NCBI RefSeq assembly: GCF_002554795.1
Contig: NZ_PDEQ01000003.1
Coordinates: forward strand, 454,373 to 518,372
Source of the DNA: Longibacter salinarum
GTDB taxonomy: Bacteria > Bacteroidota > Rhodothermia > Rhodothermales > Salinibacteraceae
Direction of reading: 5' to 3'
Length of the DNA stretch: 64,000 bases
Shown here: positions 8,591 to 18,322 of the stretch, in pieces
How the letters are laid out: each line of letters begins with the position of its first letter
Position numbering within the stretch: position 1 is the stretch's first letter
Position numbers and translations under genes: made by a program
Notes under the pieces: generated by a model
What the model was told of the DNA's origin: nothing
Seen by the model: the letters and a program-made list of their open reading frames with translations, nothing else
The model's database searches: none

Positions 8591-9760
8591 ATGACGTACG
8601 GACGCCTTTTACCTGGGCAGTCGACGCTATCGGCAAGTCTCGTTGCATTGTTCTTGCTCCTCTTCGGACTTGCTCCCTCCGCACATGCCCAACTCGGGGA
8701 GTCGACGGCACTTTTTCTTCGCATTGAGCCCGATAGCCGCGCCGCCGGTATGGGCAATACCGGTGTAGCGCTTGCCGATAACGCGAACGCGATGTTCTGG
8801 AATCCTGCAGGTCTGGGTTTTCAGCGCGACATGCAGGTCGGTTTCACGCATGCAAGCTGGCTTCCAGAGTTCGATGCTGGACTCTACTTCGAGTATCTAG
8901 CAGGAACAGCGCACTTTGATGGTATCGGCACTTTCGGTGGCCACGTGACCTTTTTGAACCTTGGTGAGATCGAGGTGAGAAATGGAAACGGTGATCCCCT
9001 GAAGGTCGAGCGGTCCTTTGAGCTCTCTACCGGTCTTTCCTATGGTCGCCAACTCAATGATAATCTGGCCGTCGGCGGTGGTCTCCGGTTTATCTACTCG
9101 AAGCTCTCCCCGTCAACGGACGAGGTCGATGGTCAGGCAAGTACAGCCGCGATGGACTTAGCGGGTCTCTACCGTACGGACCCATTTGTTGTCGGTGGTA
9201 CGGACGTGACGGTGTCGACGGGGATGAACATCTCGAATATCGGCGGAGGGATGAAGTATGATCGGGACCTCCAAGCGATGCCTACGATGCTCCGTCTCGG
9301 TTACGCCGTGACGATGGATTTTGACGAATATAACTCGCTTACACTCGCCAACGACTTCACAAAGCAGCTATCCAACGTTGACTACGTGGACTGTGAGCGA
9401 GACTCCAATCCACAGACCCAGGAGCAATGCTCGGACCCCGATACGTGGTTCACACCGATCTTCTCGTCGTGGTCCGCACAGCCGGGAGAACGTAACGCCG
9501 ATGGCGATATAACCGAGTTGTCTGTGGCAGAGCAGGTTACCATGGGGGTCGGGCTGGAGTACTGGTACAGTCAACTCTTCGCCCTCCGCACGGGATACTA
9601 CTATGAGGATCCTCAGAACGGGAATCGCGAGTTCCTTAACTTTGGCGCAGGTTTCCGATACAACATCATCGGTATCGATGTCTCATATATTTACACGCTT
9701 GAGCAAAATAACCCGCTCGCGAATACTCTCCGATTCTCGCTTCTTTTAGACATACGATGA
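8591..9760 (+). CDS. PorV/PorQ-family outer-membrane protein (type IX secretion)
   Basis: A 389-residue outer-membrane beta-barrel with an N-terminal signal peptide ending in PSAHAQ. After cleavage the sequence reads ALFLRIEPDSRAAGMGNTGVALADNANAMFWNPAGLGF, the hallmark of the PorV/PorQ family (UPF0164-like, FadL-related barrels): Asp-Ser-Arg-Ala-Gly-Met-Gly and the NPAGL motif. PorV ferries cargo from the type IX translocon to the sortase PorU, or acts as a shuttle. The C-terminus ends in alternating aromatic strands (FRYNIIGIDVSYIYTLEQ ... LRFSLLLDIR). The assignment to PorV itself rather than PorQ or another paralogue is not firm. A strong hairpin follows immediately. Confidence 0.88.
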   Translation: MTYGRLLPGQSTLSASLVALFLLLFGLAPSAHAQLGESTALFLRIEPDSRAAGMGNTGVALADNANAMFWNPAGLGFQRDMQVGFTHASWLPEFDAGLYFEYLAGTAHFDGIGTFGGHVTFLNLGEIEVRNGNGDPLKVERSFELSTGLSYGRQLNDNLAVGGGLRFIYSKLSPSTDEVDGQASTAAMDLAGLYRTDPFVVGGTDVTVSTGMNISNIGGGMKYDRDLQAMPTMLRLGYAVTMDFDEYNSLTLANDFTKQLSNVDYVDCERDSNPQTQEQCSDPDTWFTPIFSSWSAQPGERNADGDITELSVAEQVTMGVGLEYWYSQLFALRTGYYYEDPQNGNREFLNFGAGFRYNIIGIDVSYIYTLEQNNPLANTLRFSLLLDIR

Positions 9761-9767
9761 CACCGAG

Positions 9768-9804
9768 CCTCACCCCAACGCAGGCGCTATACGTTGGGGT
9801 GAGG
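9768..9804 (+). terminator. Terminator hairpin after porV-like gene
   Basis: A perfect 13-bp stem, CCTCACCCCAACG with CGTTGGGGTGAGG, around an 11-base loop, 7 bases after the stop codon. No clear U-run follows, so it may be a strong 3' end-stabilising structure as much as an intrinsic terminator. Confidence 0.8.
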
Positions 9805-10169
9805 AATGTCTGTTGAGGATTGTGTACGATGTGTTGAAACCTGGCACCGGTTTTGTTTACTTGAAGTAGACAGATTTAGCATCGGTCTAATGCAGTAAGT
9901 GACGCTACGAGCGCACCCAGATAAAAACGTCGGCTGTATCAACTGATGCAAAAGCTTCCCACGCCTGATACAATACCATCGGACGTCGCGATGATGCGAG
10001 TCCAGCACATGCAGCGTTGGCCGATTGGTAGCTGCCGGATGGCCTCAGGTTGAAACAATTAAGTGTGTTTGGTGCAAAGGCGTCATTATTGATCGATGAC
10101 GATCGACTACGCCTTGACATTTACGCCGAATGCGCGCATTCTTACCCCGAGTACCCTGCACTCAGATAT
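9805..10169. other. Non-coding stretch before PID-CTERM gene
   Basis: No gene, tRNA or repeat recognised in 365 bases. The frame of the downstream gene stays open back to 10050 but the extra residues are not protein-like and are better read as leader. AT content is higher than in the neighbours, consistent with promoter DNA. Confidence 0.4.
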
Positions 10170-10538
10170 ATGTCAACCACTATGGCGGACATCCGTTACG
10201 ACCGCATCACCTGGATCCTAAGCGCGGCGTTATTATCACTTATGCTGGTCGCGCAGCCGGTACAGGCGCAGCAGGATCGGCAAGACCCTTTCTCTAGGCA
10301 GCCAGCCGAGTCCGAGCGCGGCTCATCAATGGGCCTCCCGTCGTGGGCCGAACCCGGAACGCGTTCTGCGATCGAGCCCCCTGATAATACCCCTGACGAC
10401 ACGCCACCGCCGCCCGGACCACCGACTCAGCAGGTACCAATAGACGGTGGGCTCGGGTTGCTTGCTGTTGCAGGGGCTGGCTACGCCGTATCACGGTTGC
10501 GACGAAAAGACGATGAGGACGAAGACGCGACTGCCTGA
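10170..10538 (+). CDS. PID-CTERM protein-sorting-domain protein
   Basis: A small exported protein of about 122 residues. A signal peptide (ITWILSAALLSLMLVAQPVQAQ) is followed by a Pro/Ser/Asp-rich linker and then the C-terminal tripartite signal VPIDGGLGLLAVAGAGYAVSRLRRKDDED: a Pro-Ile-Asp-Gly-Gly motif, a hydrophobic segment and a basic, then acidic tail. This is the pattern annotated as PID-CTERM in Bacteroidota, a proposed sorting signal like those processed by exosortases. PPPPGPP just before the motif is also typical of that group. Start could be 10170 or 10182 (MADIRYDR); the second gives a more ordinary signal peptide. No processing enzyme is in the window. Confidence 0.8.
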   Translation: MSTTMADIRYDRITWILSAALLSLMLVAQPVQAQQDRQDPFSRQPAESERGSSMGLPSWAEPGTRSAIEPPDNTPDDTPPPPGPPTQQVPIDGGLGLLAVAGAGYAVSRLRRKDDEDEDATA

Positions 10539-10603
10539 ATAAACCAGCAGCGCGTAAGGCGTCTGCCACGCCCGTTCCATAGGTAGTGGAGTGCAAACGA
10601 AAA

Positions 10604-10634
10604 GAGGCACGTGACATTTGTCGTCACGTGCCTC
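10604..10634. terminator. Bidirectional terminator between convergent genes
   Basis: A perfect 12-bp stem GAGGCACGTGAC/GTCACGTGCCTC with a 7-base loop. An A-rich stretch on the left and a weak T-rich one on the right would serve both the PID-CTERM gene and the small membrane-protein gene on the other strand. Confidence 0.75.
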
Positions 10635-10672
10635 TCGTCGTTTACGTAGCTGTGATCGGTTGGTCAGCGGCG

Positions 10673-10963
10673 TTACTTAGGTTGACCAGGCAATGAGTCA
10701 GTGCCAGAAGGGTCCGGAGAGATCCTCGCAAGCGAGTCCGGCGTAGCCGTTTGCGTAGAATCCTGGGCGGCCGGAGACTGGTCGAGCGCCGTCTCGGCGA
10801 CATCCACGAGAAGGAAAGCCCCAACCGTGCCGAGCCCGAAGATGAAGACAAAGGCACCGACGACGAACATTTTCGATGCCCGCTTGCTCATGGGTTTCGT
10901 GCGTGGTTCTAAGCGGTCGGAACCGTCGGTCGAATTCTGGGAGGTGGGGGGATCCTGAGACAT
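10673..10963 (-). CDS. Small single-pass membrane protein, unknown
   Basis: Ninety-six residues with a hydrophilic, charged N-terminus of about 25 residues, one membrane helix (MFVVGAFVFIFGLGTVGAFLLVDV) and an acidic, Ser/Thr/Pro-rich tail after it. The positive charges before the helix (KPMSKRASK) predict the N-terminus inside. No known domain. Kept as real because the composition is that of a genuine bitopic protein, it ends next to a bidirectional hairpin, and the opposite frames are not protein-like. Confidence 0.65.
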   Translation of the reverse strand: MSQDPPTSQNSTDGSDRLEPRTKPMSKRASKMFVVGAFVFIFGLGTVGAFLLVDVAETALDQSPAAQDSTQTATPDSLARISPDPSGTDSLPGQPK

Positions 10964-11550
10964 GCGACTGTCGGGAGGGGAATAGGACGAGTGGTTCGCT
11001 TGAGACCGTCAATCAGCAGACATATACTAACGGCCGATGCATAAAACCAACGGCTGGCGTGATGGATGGATTCAGGCATCGGATGAGAGGGGCCGCAGGG
11101 GTCCGATTTCTCATTCAGCGGGCTGATTGATGCGGGTGGTGAATGGGTCTGAGTTTCCTCTATGCCGACAAGCTCGAGCATCACTCGGGTATGGCGTTCA
11201 TTTCTGACGCGTTTTGGAGCTCGGTGATAATGTGTCATGAAATTTCGTTTAGGGAGGAGGGAACGCTTTGTCGCCTCAGACATTGTGAAGAATACGTTTC
11301 CGACAACAGTTTGAAAACCTATTAGCTGCGGATCGATTCTGCGAGGCCCATTTGTGTTATGGGCGCCTGCATCTTGTCTCGACTCAACTCGCGCCCTCGC
11401 GTACGTTTTTGCCTCATGATTCGGCGTGCAGTCGCGCGTTAGGTATTGGAGCATGAGGGATGCGGCAAAGCAGGGTGACGTTGTCAGATAAACCCGCAAT
11501 GCGCATCATGTGCGCCGTTTGCTCTTGACAAGTTCTTGATCACGTGTTTA
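10964..11550. other. Non-coding stretch upstream of the TetR regulator
   Basis: Nearly 590 bases without a supportable gene on either strand. An open frame on the minus strand (10909-11499) overlaps the small membrane-protein gene and lacks any feature of a real protein. No repeat or RNA was recognised. Confidence 0.4.
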
Positions 11551-11565
11551 CTTAACGCTGTTAAC
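11551..11565. promoter_or_regulatory. Putative FadR-like (TetR) operator, site A
   Basis: CTTAACGCTGTTAAC, a palindrome with TTAAC/GTTAA half-sites around a 3-base centre, ending 6 bases before the tetR start codon. Nearly the same 15-mer occurs at 14354 and, inverted, at 18345. Its position would let bound protein block its own gene's transcription. Confidence 0.75.
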
Positions 11566-11571
11566 TCACGC

Positions 11572-12198
11572 ATGGGAGCACCATCGAAAAACGCTCAGAA
11601 TGGCGATCTGCGCCGGCTCATCCTCGACACAGCGCGCCACCTTCTCGTCCAAGATGGGTATAGCAATCTCTCGATGCGGAGGATCGCGAGCGAGATCGAC
11701 TACAGCGCCACGAGCATTTATCTTTACTTTGACAACAAAGATATGCTCTTGCATGCCCTGATTGACGAGGGCATGAACCAGCTGTTTGATGCGCTATCGA
11801 CGATCGCAAAGCAACACCAAAGCGCACCTATCGATCGGTTGGAAGCGCTTTGTGACGGGTTCATATCGTTTGGGTTGGACAACCCGGAGTACTACGAAAT
11901 CATGTTTCAACTTCGGCCCGAGAGAATGGAGCGTTACCCGCCGGAGAAGTATCGAGAGGCCCGGCGGAACCTTGACTTTTTTCGTATGACCCTCGCCGAG
12001 GGCGCCTCCGCGGGTGTCTTCGACGTGGTTGATCCACGTGTGTGTGCTAGTTCTGTTTGGGCCTCGTTGCACGGGACCGTGTCTTTACTTCTCGCAGAAC
12101 GAGTAGACGTTCGAATCGATCGTGCCGACTTTATTCAAGCCGCCATTCGACAGACGCTAAGAAGTTACACCACATCGAAGACGGCGTATCACCCCTAA
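11572..12198 (+). CDS. TetR-family regulator, probable FadR-like repressor of fatty-acid degradation
   Basis: A 208-residue TetR protein. The N-terminal HTH is typical: ILDTARHLLVQDGYSNLSMRRIASEIDYSATSIYLYFDNKDMLLHALID, with the SIYLYFDNK recognition-helix end. The C-terminal part (GFISFGLDNPEYYEIMF ... VWASLHGTVSLLL) is the common ligand-binding and dimer region seen in many TetR proteins. ATG at 11572 is chosen because a TTG start at 11536 would put the palindromic operator inside the gene. It precedes an acyl-CoA synthetase by 111 bases and its palindrome recurs in front of fadN and fadE, so a repressor released by acyl-CoA, like Bacillus FadR, is the natural inference. Confidence 0.9.
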   Translation: MGAPSKNAQNGDLRRLILDTARHLLVQDGYSNLSMRRIASEIDYSATSIYLYFDNKDMLLHALIDEGMNQLFDALSTIAKQHQSAPIDRLEALCDGFISFGLDNPEYYEIMFQLRPERMERYPPEKYREARRNLDFFRMTLAEGASAGVFDVVDPRVCASSVWASLHGTVSLLLAERVDVRIDRADFIQAAIRQTLRSYTTSKTAYHP

Positions 12199-12309
12199 GT
12201 CCCCAGTGCATGTAACTCGTCACCGTCTGACCGCATTGCTTGCCAGTTTGAGGGTTTCCCCTATCTGGCACCTATCGTGGACCTTCCACCTGATCTCTCC
12301 TTCGGCTCT

Positions 12310-14208
12310 ATGCCTGGTCCCATCTACACCGCCCACGAATCTGCCGGACCACCCATGCTCGGCAAAACGCTTCCGCAACTGCTCTACGAAGCCTGCGAGG
12401 CGTATCAGAATCCACGAGCCCTAAATCAGCCGGAGGGAGATGGTTGGGCGCCAATGTCCCTTGATGATTTCCGCGAGCGTGCAGAATATACCGCGCTTGG
12501 CTTACTGGACGCGGGACTGAATCGCGGGGACAAAGTGGCATTCCTCCTCCACAGTGACGTGAACTTTTGCGTCTCTGACATGGGATGCCTGATCGCCGGC
12601 CTGATCGACGTTCCGGTGTATCTATCGACGGCCCCGAATCAGATGCAGTACGTCATCGATCACGCCGAGGCGAGTGCTCTCGTCGTGGCGGACGAGGAGC
12701 AGTTGTCGGTGGCTGAGGAGATTCTTCCCCAACTCCCACGGATTCACACCCTCGTTCTGTGTGAAACCGATGGTGAGAAGCCAAGCCCGTCTCTTCCGGA
12801 TGACGTGTCGTTCTTTACACTCGAGGAGATTCAAGAGAAGGGGAAGACATCTACGTCGGACGTGGAGGGAGCGATTGACGACCTCCTTGATAAGGTTCAT
12901 CCTCAAGATCTCGCAACGCTCATCTACACGAGTGGGACGACGGGCAAGCCGAAGGGCGTGATGCTGTCCCACGAGAACATTTCGTACAATGCGACAACGT
13001 CCATTTCCGAACTCAGTGGGTTTGAGGCCGGGCCAGATGGCGAGGTCGCGATCTCCTTCCTGCCGTTGACGCACGTCTTCGCTCGGGCACTGCAGTATGC
13101 CTACATGTATAAGGGCATCAGCGTCTACTTTTGCCATCCCGACAATCTCGTCGACGCCCTTCCGAAGGTGCAGCCGACCGCCTTTGCTTCCGTCCCTCGC
13201 GTTCTGGAGAAGGTTTACGCGGGCATCCAGAAGAAAATAATGGAGATGGAAGGGCTGCAGAAAACCATCGGCACGTGGGCGCTTGGTGTCGCACGGCAGT
13301 ACCGAATGGGAGAGCATGCGTCGTTGCCATTCACGTTGAAACGCAAGCTAGCGGATGCACTCGTGTTCAGTAAGTGGCGCAAGGCTCTCGGCGGACGCGT
13401 GAAGTACATCGTCGTGGGAGGCGCCGCGCTGCAACCCGATCTCGCGAATACCCTGGCGGCCGCAGGAATTGAGACGTTGCAGGGCTACGGTCTGACGGAA
13501 ACCAGTCCGGTGATTGCGTTCACTCGGCCGGAGCGCAATAAGCCGGGAACGGTTGGAGATCCTCTTCCGGGCGTCGAAGTCCGAATTGCGGACGATGGCG
13601 AAATCCTGACGCGTGGGCCCCATGTGATGCAGGGCTACTACAAAGCGGCCGAGAAGACGGAGAAGGTGATGAGTGAAGGCTGGTTTCATACGGGCGACAT
13701 CGGGGAGTTCGACGGCAATTTCCTCAAGATTACCGATCGGAAGAAGGACCTCTTCAAACTCTCGACCGGCAAATACGTGATGCCACAGCCGATCGAGAAT
13801 GAACTCGGGAGTCAACCGCTCGTGGACAAGGCGATTGTGATCGGGAACGGCAGAAAGTTCTGTGCGGCACTCATCTTCCCGACGGAGGATCAGGTGCGAG
13901 CGCAAGCCCGACAGCTTGGTATCGACGATTCCCAACCGTTCGAGGAGTTGTTGAAAGAACGGGCTATTGTCGATGTCTTCCAGGAGTTGGTCGACGACGC
14001 AAACGAAGGGATGGACCACTGGTCCACCGTGAAACGATTTGCCTTGATTCCGGACGAACTGACAGTCGACTCTGGCCTTCTCACACCAACGCTGAAGGTT
14101 AAGCGTCCGAAAATCCGTGACGCGTATGCTGATGAAATCGATGCACTCTACGAAGAGTCGCCATCACCGGAACGGGAAACCAAGCGGAAAGCAGTGATTG
14201 TGGCATAA
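12310..14208 (+). CDS. fadD: Long-chain acyl-CoA synthetase (AMP-forming)
   Basis: About 632 residues of the ANL adenylate-forming superfamily; it activates fatty acids to acyl-CoA with ATP. Visible motifs are the P-loop LIYTSGTTGKPKGVMLSHEN, the VGGAALQPDLANTLAAAG segment, QGYGLTETSP, GWFHTGDIGEFDGNFLKITDRKKDLFKLSTGKYVMPQPIEN with the hinge Asp/Arg, and a late Lys region. This order and length match the long-chain synthetases of bacteria and eukaryotes (FAA1-like). ATG at 12310 is preferred to a GTG at 12277. It probably shares the tetR transcript, so regulator and entry enzyme of the pathway are made together. The C-terminus has a short charged tail. Confidence 0.93.
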   Translation: MPGPIYTAHESAGPPMLGKTLPQLLYEACEAYQNPRALNQPEGDGWAPMSLDDFRERAEYTALGLLDAGLNRGDKVAFLLHSDVNFCVSDMGCLIAGLIDVPVYLSTAPNQMQYVIDHAEASALVVADEEQLSVAEEILPQLPRIHTLVLCETDGEKPSPSLPDDVSFFTLEEIQEKGKTSTSDVEGAIDDLLDKVHPQDLATLIYTSGTTGKPKGVMLSHENISYNATTSISELSGFEAGPDGEVAISFLPLTHVFARALQYAYMYKGISVYFCHPDNLVDALPKVQPTAFASVPRVLEKVYAGIQKKIMEMEGLQKTIGTWALGVARQYRMGEHASLPFTLKRKLADALVFSKWRKALGGRVKYIVVGGAALQPDLANTLAAAGIETLQGYGLTETSPVIAFTRPERNKPGTVGDPLPGVEVRIADDGEILTRGPHVMQGYYKAAEKTEKVMSEGWFHTGDIGEFDGNFLKITDRKKDLFKLSTGKYVMPQPIENELGSQPLVDKAIVIGNGRKFCAALIFPTEDQVRAQARQLGIDDSQPFEELLKERAIVDVFQELVDDANEGMDHWSTVKRFALIPDELTVDSGLLTPTLKVKRPKIRDAYADEIDALYEESPSPERETKRKAVIVA

Positions 14209-14353
14209 AGGAAACGCGACAGCGTACTGAACACATGCTTGTGATATATCATACGATAGACGACCTGCGGCGAGAGACATGTTCTCGTACATCTCGCCGC
14301 AGCGGCTCGGATGAAAGCGGTTCCAGCCCCTGAACTTCTCTTTTTGCGACCTG

Positions 14354-14368
14354 CTTAACACTGTTAAC
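14354..14368. promoter_or_regulatory. Putative FadR-like (TetR) operator, site B
   Basis: CTTAACACTGTTAAC, differing from site A at one base, 111 bases upstream of the fadN start codon. A second palindrome, ACACGACTCGTGT, lies at 14400-14412 and could bind another regulator. Confidence 0.7.
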
Positions 14369-14479
14369 CGGCCGTGCTTCCGCTCATATCGATGTGATAA
14401 CACGACTCGTGTCGTTGCATTCGCCTCCCCCGCCGGCTTACGCGGTCGCCTTTTTCACCATCATAACCAACATCAAAGT

Positions 14480-16891
14480 ATGGAAACGAAGGCTCTCGAC
14501 ACGCGCTCTCTACATCTTTCCGCACCAGCAACGCATCCGCCGTTTCGCACGGCTACGGTTCTCGGAGCCGGGACAATGGGTGCGCAGATCGCCGCACACC
14601 TCGCGAACGCCGGGTTGGAGGTTCATCTCCTGGACATCGCACCAGATGATGGAGACCCAAACAGCATCGTTAACAAAGGTCTGAAGGCTGCGAAAAAAGC
14701 GAGTCCCGATCCGTTTCATACGGATGATGTCGCAGACCGGATTTATACGGGTAACTTCGAAGAGAACTTCGATCGGGTTGCAGAAGCGGACTGGGTGATC
14801 GAGGTGGTGGTCGAGCATCTGCCGATCAAGCGGGATGTTCATGCTCGGATCGAAAAGCATGCTCGCGAGGACGCGGTGATCTCGACGAACACGAGCGGCC
14901 TTCCGATTCATGAAATCAGCGAGGGACGGTCCGAGGCGTACAAGCGTCGCTTCCTGGGGACGCACTTCTTCAACCCGCCGCGTTACCTGAAGCTGCTCGA
15001 GATCATTCCCACGCAGCAAACGGATTCGGAGATCGTCGAACGGGTCGCGCAGTTTGGCCGAATTCACCTCGGCAAAGGAATTGTCGTTGCGAACGATGTG
15101 CCGTACTTCATCGGGAATCGGGTCGGCATCTTCGCGCAGCTGCAGGCGATGCGATACTTCACGGAGGGCGACTACTCGATCGAAGAGGTCGATACGCTGA
15201 CGGGTAAGCTGCAAGGACATCCGAAGTCGGCCACGTTCCGGACCGCGGACGTCGTCGGCTTGGACGTGTTGGTCGATGTCACGAAGAATCTCTACGAGAA
15301 GGCGGAGGAGGATGAGAGTCGGGAAGAGTTTCAGGTACCCGACGTCCTGCAAAAGCTCGTCGACAAGGATCGCAAGGGGGCAAAGAGTGGGGCAGGGTTC
15401 TATAAGAAGGTCGATGGTGAAATCAAGTCACTCGACCCGGATACCTTTGAGTACACGTCCGCCGAAGAGCAGGACCTCGGCGACATCAAGTCGATCAAGA
15501 AAGCCGGGGATCTCAAGGCTCGGCTCAATGCTCTCTACGAAGACACCGGCCGCGCCGGAACATTCTTCCGTGATACCACGCTGTCGACAATAGGATACAG
15601 CGCGCGTCGCATCGGCGAAATTACCGACAACCCGGCCGATGTGGACCGGGCGATTCGGTGGGGCTTTGGCTGGGAAATGGGGCCGTTCGAGAAATGGGAT
15701 GCCCTGGGATTCGAGACGGTGCTCAACGGCATGAAGGAGCACGACGTTGAGATCCCGTCCTGGGTTGAAACGATGGCCGATGACGGTATCGACTCGTTCT
15801 ATCGCGTCGAGAACGGCGAACGTCAGGTGTATCTGCCGTCGGAGGGCGGTTACGTCAGCGATCCGACGCCGAGTGACGAGCTGTCGCTCGACCGCGTCAA
15901 GGCGGAGTCGTCCAACGAAGTCTGGACGAACGGTGAGGCTGCGATGCTCGACATCGGTGATGATGTGATGCTCTTCGAGTTTCGGTCGAAGTCGAACTCG
16001 CTGGGTCGGGATGTCATGACCGGTCTCCGCGAGTGCATCGACCGTGTCGAGAACGACCCGAACGTTCGTGGTCTGGTAATCGGCAACGAAGGCAAGAACT
16101 TTTCCGTCGGGGCGAACCTCGGCGAGATGGCCATGGCCGCCTCGCAGGGAATGTACGACCAGATCGGGGAGTACATCGCCGAGTTTCAGCAGACCATTCA
16201 GAAGGTCCACTACGCCACGAAACCCGTTGTTGTCGCGACACACCAGCGTGTCCTCGGTGGGGGCTGCGAGATGACGATGGCGTGCACCCACCCGGTGTGT
16301 TCAGCGGAAACGTACATCGGTCTCGTCGAACTCGGAGTCGGCTTGATCCCGGCAGGAACGGGAACGATGCGTATGGCGGCGTACGCTGCAGAGCGCGCCC
16401 CGGACGACCACCCGAGCAACATCCAGGCGTACCTGCGCAACTACTTTGAGACGATCGCGATGGCCGAGGTGGCAGAGAGCGCGCCACAGGCGATCGAGAA
16501 AGGCTTCCTTCCGGAGCACACGAAGATCGTTATGAATGAGGATCGCCGTCTCCACGTGGCGAAGGAAGAGGTGAAGAGCCTGAGCGAACAGGGCTACACT
16601 GCGCCTCCCGTGCGAAACAAGGTCCGTGTTCTGGGTGAGAAAACGCTCGCGGCAATCAAAGTCTCGCTCCGCGGCTATCGCGAAGGCAACTTCATCAGCG
16701 AGTACGACGAATTCCTGGCTACGAAGCTGGCGTACGTGATGTGCGGAGGCGATCTGTCAAGCCCGCAGGACGTGCACGAGGATTATCTACTCGAACTCGA
16801 GCGTGAGGTCTTCCTCAGTCTGCTCGGCGAGGAGAAGACGATGGCTCGCGTGCAGCACATCCTGGAGCACAACAAGCCGCTCCGCAACTAG
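14480..16891 (+). CDS. fadN: 3-hydroxyacyl-CoA dehydrogenase / enoyl-CoA hydratase (FadN type)
   Basis: An 803-residue bifunctional beta-oxidation enzyme. The dehydrogenase comes first: Rossmann motif TVLGAGTMGAQIAAHLANAG near residue 28, VVEHLPIKRDVHARIE, STNTSGLPI, GTHFFNPPRYLKLLEIIP with the catalytic His, and the C-terminal helices. The hydratase follows in the last 330 residues: GNEGKNFSVGANLGEMAMAA forms the oxyanion hole, GGGCEMTMAC and VELGVGLIPAGTGTMRMA carry the two expected glutamates. The dehydrogenase-then-hydratase order is that of Bacillus FadN, not of E. coli FadB, which has hydratase first. The next genes are a thiolase and an acyl-CoA dehydrogenase, the same order as Bacillus fadNAE. 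Confidence 0.94.
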   Translation: METKALDTRSLHLSAPATHPPFRTATVLGAGTMGAQIAAHLANAGLEVHLLDIAPDDGDPNSIVNKGLKAAKKASPDPFHTDDVADRIYTGNFEENFDRVAEADWVIEVVVEHLPIKRDVHARIEKHAREDAVISTNTSGLPIHEISEGRSEAYKRRFLGTHFFNPPRYLKLLEIIPTQQTDSEIVERVAQFGRIHLGKGIVVANDVPYFIGNRVGIFAQLQAMRYFTEGDYSIEEVDTLTGKLQGHPKSATFRTADVVGLDVLVDVTKNLYEKAEEDESREEFQVPDVLQKLVDKDRKGAKSGAGFYKKVDGEIKSLDPDTFEYTSAEEQDLGDIKSIKKAGDLKARLNALYEDTGRAGTFFRDTTLSTIGYSARRIGEITDNPADVDRAIRWGFGWEMGPFEKWDALGFETVLNGMKEHDVEIPSWVETMADDGIDSFYRVENGERQVYLPSEGGYVSDPTPSDELSLDRVKAESSNEVWTNGEAAMLDIGDDVMLFEFRSKSNSLGRDVMTGLRECIDRVENDPNVRGLVIGNEGKNFSVGANLGEMAMAASQGMYDQIGEYIAEFQQTIQKVHYATKPVVVATHQRVLGGGCEMTMACTHPVCSAETYIGLVELGVGLIPAGTGTMRMAAYAAERAPDDHPSNIQAYLRNYFETIAMAEVAESAPQAIEKGFLPEHTKIVMNEDRRLHVAKEEVKSLSEQGYTAPPVRNKVRVLGEKTLAAIKVSLRGYREGNFISEYDEFLATKLAYVMCGGDLSSPQDVHEDYLLELEREVFLSLLGEEKTMARVQHILEHNKPLRN

Positions 16892-16996
16892 CACACCGCA
16901 CGACGACGCTCCTGAACCCGCCATGATCGGTACCTTCGTTCGTGGCGGGCGAGGAGTCCTACCTACGATTTCTACAGAACGCGAAGACGACAACTG

Positions 16997-18202
16997 ATGG
17001 AAGCAGATAACGCAGCATACATCGTAAGCAGCGTGCGGACTGCGGTTGGCAAGGCCGGTCGTGGAACGCTCAAAGACTATCGCCCGGAAGAGATGGGTGC
17101 ACAGTCGGTCAAGGGCGCGATGGACCGCGTCAATGGTCTCGAGCCTGAGATGATCGACGACGTCATGATGGGATGCGCTTTCCCGGAAGGTCCGCAGGGC
17201 ATGAACGTCGGGCGCATCATTGCCCAGAAGGCGGGTCTTCCCGATTCCGTCCCGGGCGCGACGGTCAACCGATTCTGCTCATCCGGCCTTCAGACGATTG
17301 CTATGGCCTCCCAGGCGATCGCGACCGGTACGGCCGATGTCGTGGTGGCAGGTGGCGCCGAGTCGATGAGTGCCGTTCCGATGAGTGGGTTCTTCTTTCA
17401 GCCGGATCCACAGCTGACCGAAGATGACATCGACTACTACGTGTCGATGGGCATCACAGCGGAAAACGTCGCAGACAAGTACGGCGTGTCGCGCGAAGAC
17501 CAGGACGCGTTTGCGCTCCGCTCGCACGAGCGCGCTGTCGATGCGATTGAGAATGGACGGTTCGAGGACGAAATTATCCCGCTCCACGTCAAGCAGACGC
17601 ACTACAACGGTGCGGACTTCGGCAAGGGAAGCACGCATACCCAGGAAACCACGTTCAACACGGACGAGGGACCGCGGCGGGATACCAGCATGGAGGCCCT
17701 CTCCGGTCTGCGACCCGCCTTTCGTCGCGGCGGCTCGGTGACGGCGGGCAACTCGTCACAGACGTCGGACGGCGGCGCTGCCTCCGTCGTTATGAGCCAG
17801 AAGATGGTCGATGATCTCGGTGTTGACCCGCTCGCTCGACTCGTCGGATTCTCCGTCGCCGGTGTTGCGCCGGAATACATGGGGATCGGACCGGTCGAAG
17901 CCATTCCGAAAGTGTTAAAGCAGACGGGCCTGTCGCTCAATGACATCGGACTGGTCGAACTCAACGAAGCCTTCGCTGCTCAGGCGCTCGCCGTGATTCG
18001 TGAGACGGGCCTCGATGAGGACATCGTCAACGTGAATGGTGGCGCAATTGCTCTTGGACACCCACTCGGGTGCACCGGTGCCAAACTCACGTCTACGCTT
18101 ATCCACGAGATGATCCGACGCGACGTACGCTACGGCATTTGCACGATGTGCGTGGGAGGTGGCATGGGCGCTGCCGGGGTCATCGAGAATCTCCGGCTGT
18201 AA
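16997..18202 (+). CDS. fadA: Acetyl-CoA C-acyltransferase (thiolase)
   Basis: A 401-residue thiolase that cleaves 3-ketoacyl-CoA, the last step of beta-oxidation. The nucleophile is Cys94 in [15 protein letters not shown]; the other catalytic residues are His in [17 protein letters not shown] and Cys in [18 protein letters not shown] near the end. [14 protein letters not shown] is the usual NEAF motif. Length is normal. It starts 105 bases after fadN on the same strand with no terminator between, so the two are probably co-transcribed and may form a trifunctional complex as in other bacteria; that pairing is inference. Confidence 0.95.
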   Translation: MEADNAAYIVSSVRTAVGKAGRGTLKDYRPEEMGAQSVKGAMDRVNGLEPEMIDDVMMGCAFPEGPQGMNVGRIIAQKAGLPDSVPGATVNRFCSSGLQTIAMASQAIATGTADVVVAGGAESMSAVPMSGFFFQPDPQLTEDDIDYYVSMGITAENVADKYGVSREDQDAFALRSHERAVDAIENGRFEDEIIPLHVKQTHYNGADFGKGSTHTQETTFNTDEGPRRDTSMEALSGLRPAFRRGGSVTAGNSSQTSDGGAASVVMSQKMVDDLGVDPLARLVGFSVAGVAPEYMGIGPVEAIPKVLKQTGLSLNDIGLVELNEAFAAQALAVIRETGLDEDIVNVNGGAIALGHPLGCTGAKLTSTLIHEMIRRDVRYGICTMCVGGGMGAAGVIENLRL

Positions 18203-18322
18203 ACATCCGTCGATTTACCCACCAACGGGTTGCCCGCACACGCGGTGCGGGTGACTCGGACGTGGACAACTAGCCTCAGCCAGTACGATCTAAAAATGTT
18301 GCAGGTCTGTAAACAATTTTCG

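Noticed and set aside
10909..11499. A minus-strand frame overlapping the small membrane protein gene
   Set aside because: Overlaps a better gene out of frame and reads as random sequence with scattered Cys and Pro.
11536..11572. An earlier TTG start for the TetR regulator
   Set aside because: It would put the palindromic operator inside the gene; the ATG at 11572 gives a normal TetR N-terminus.
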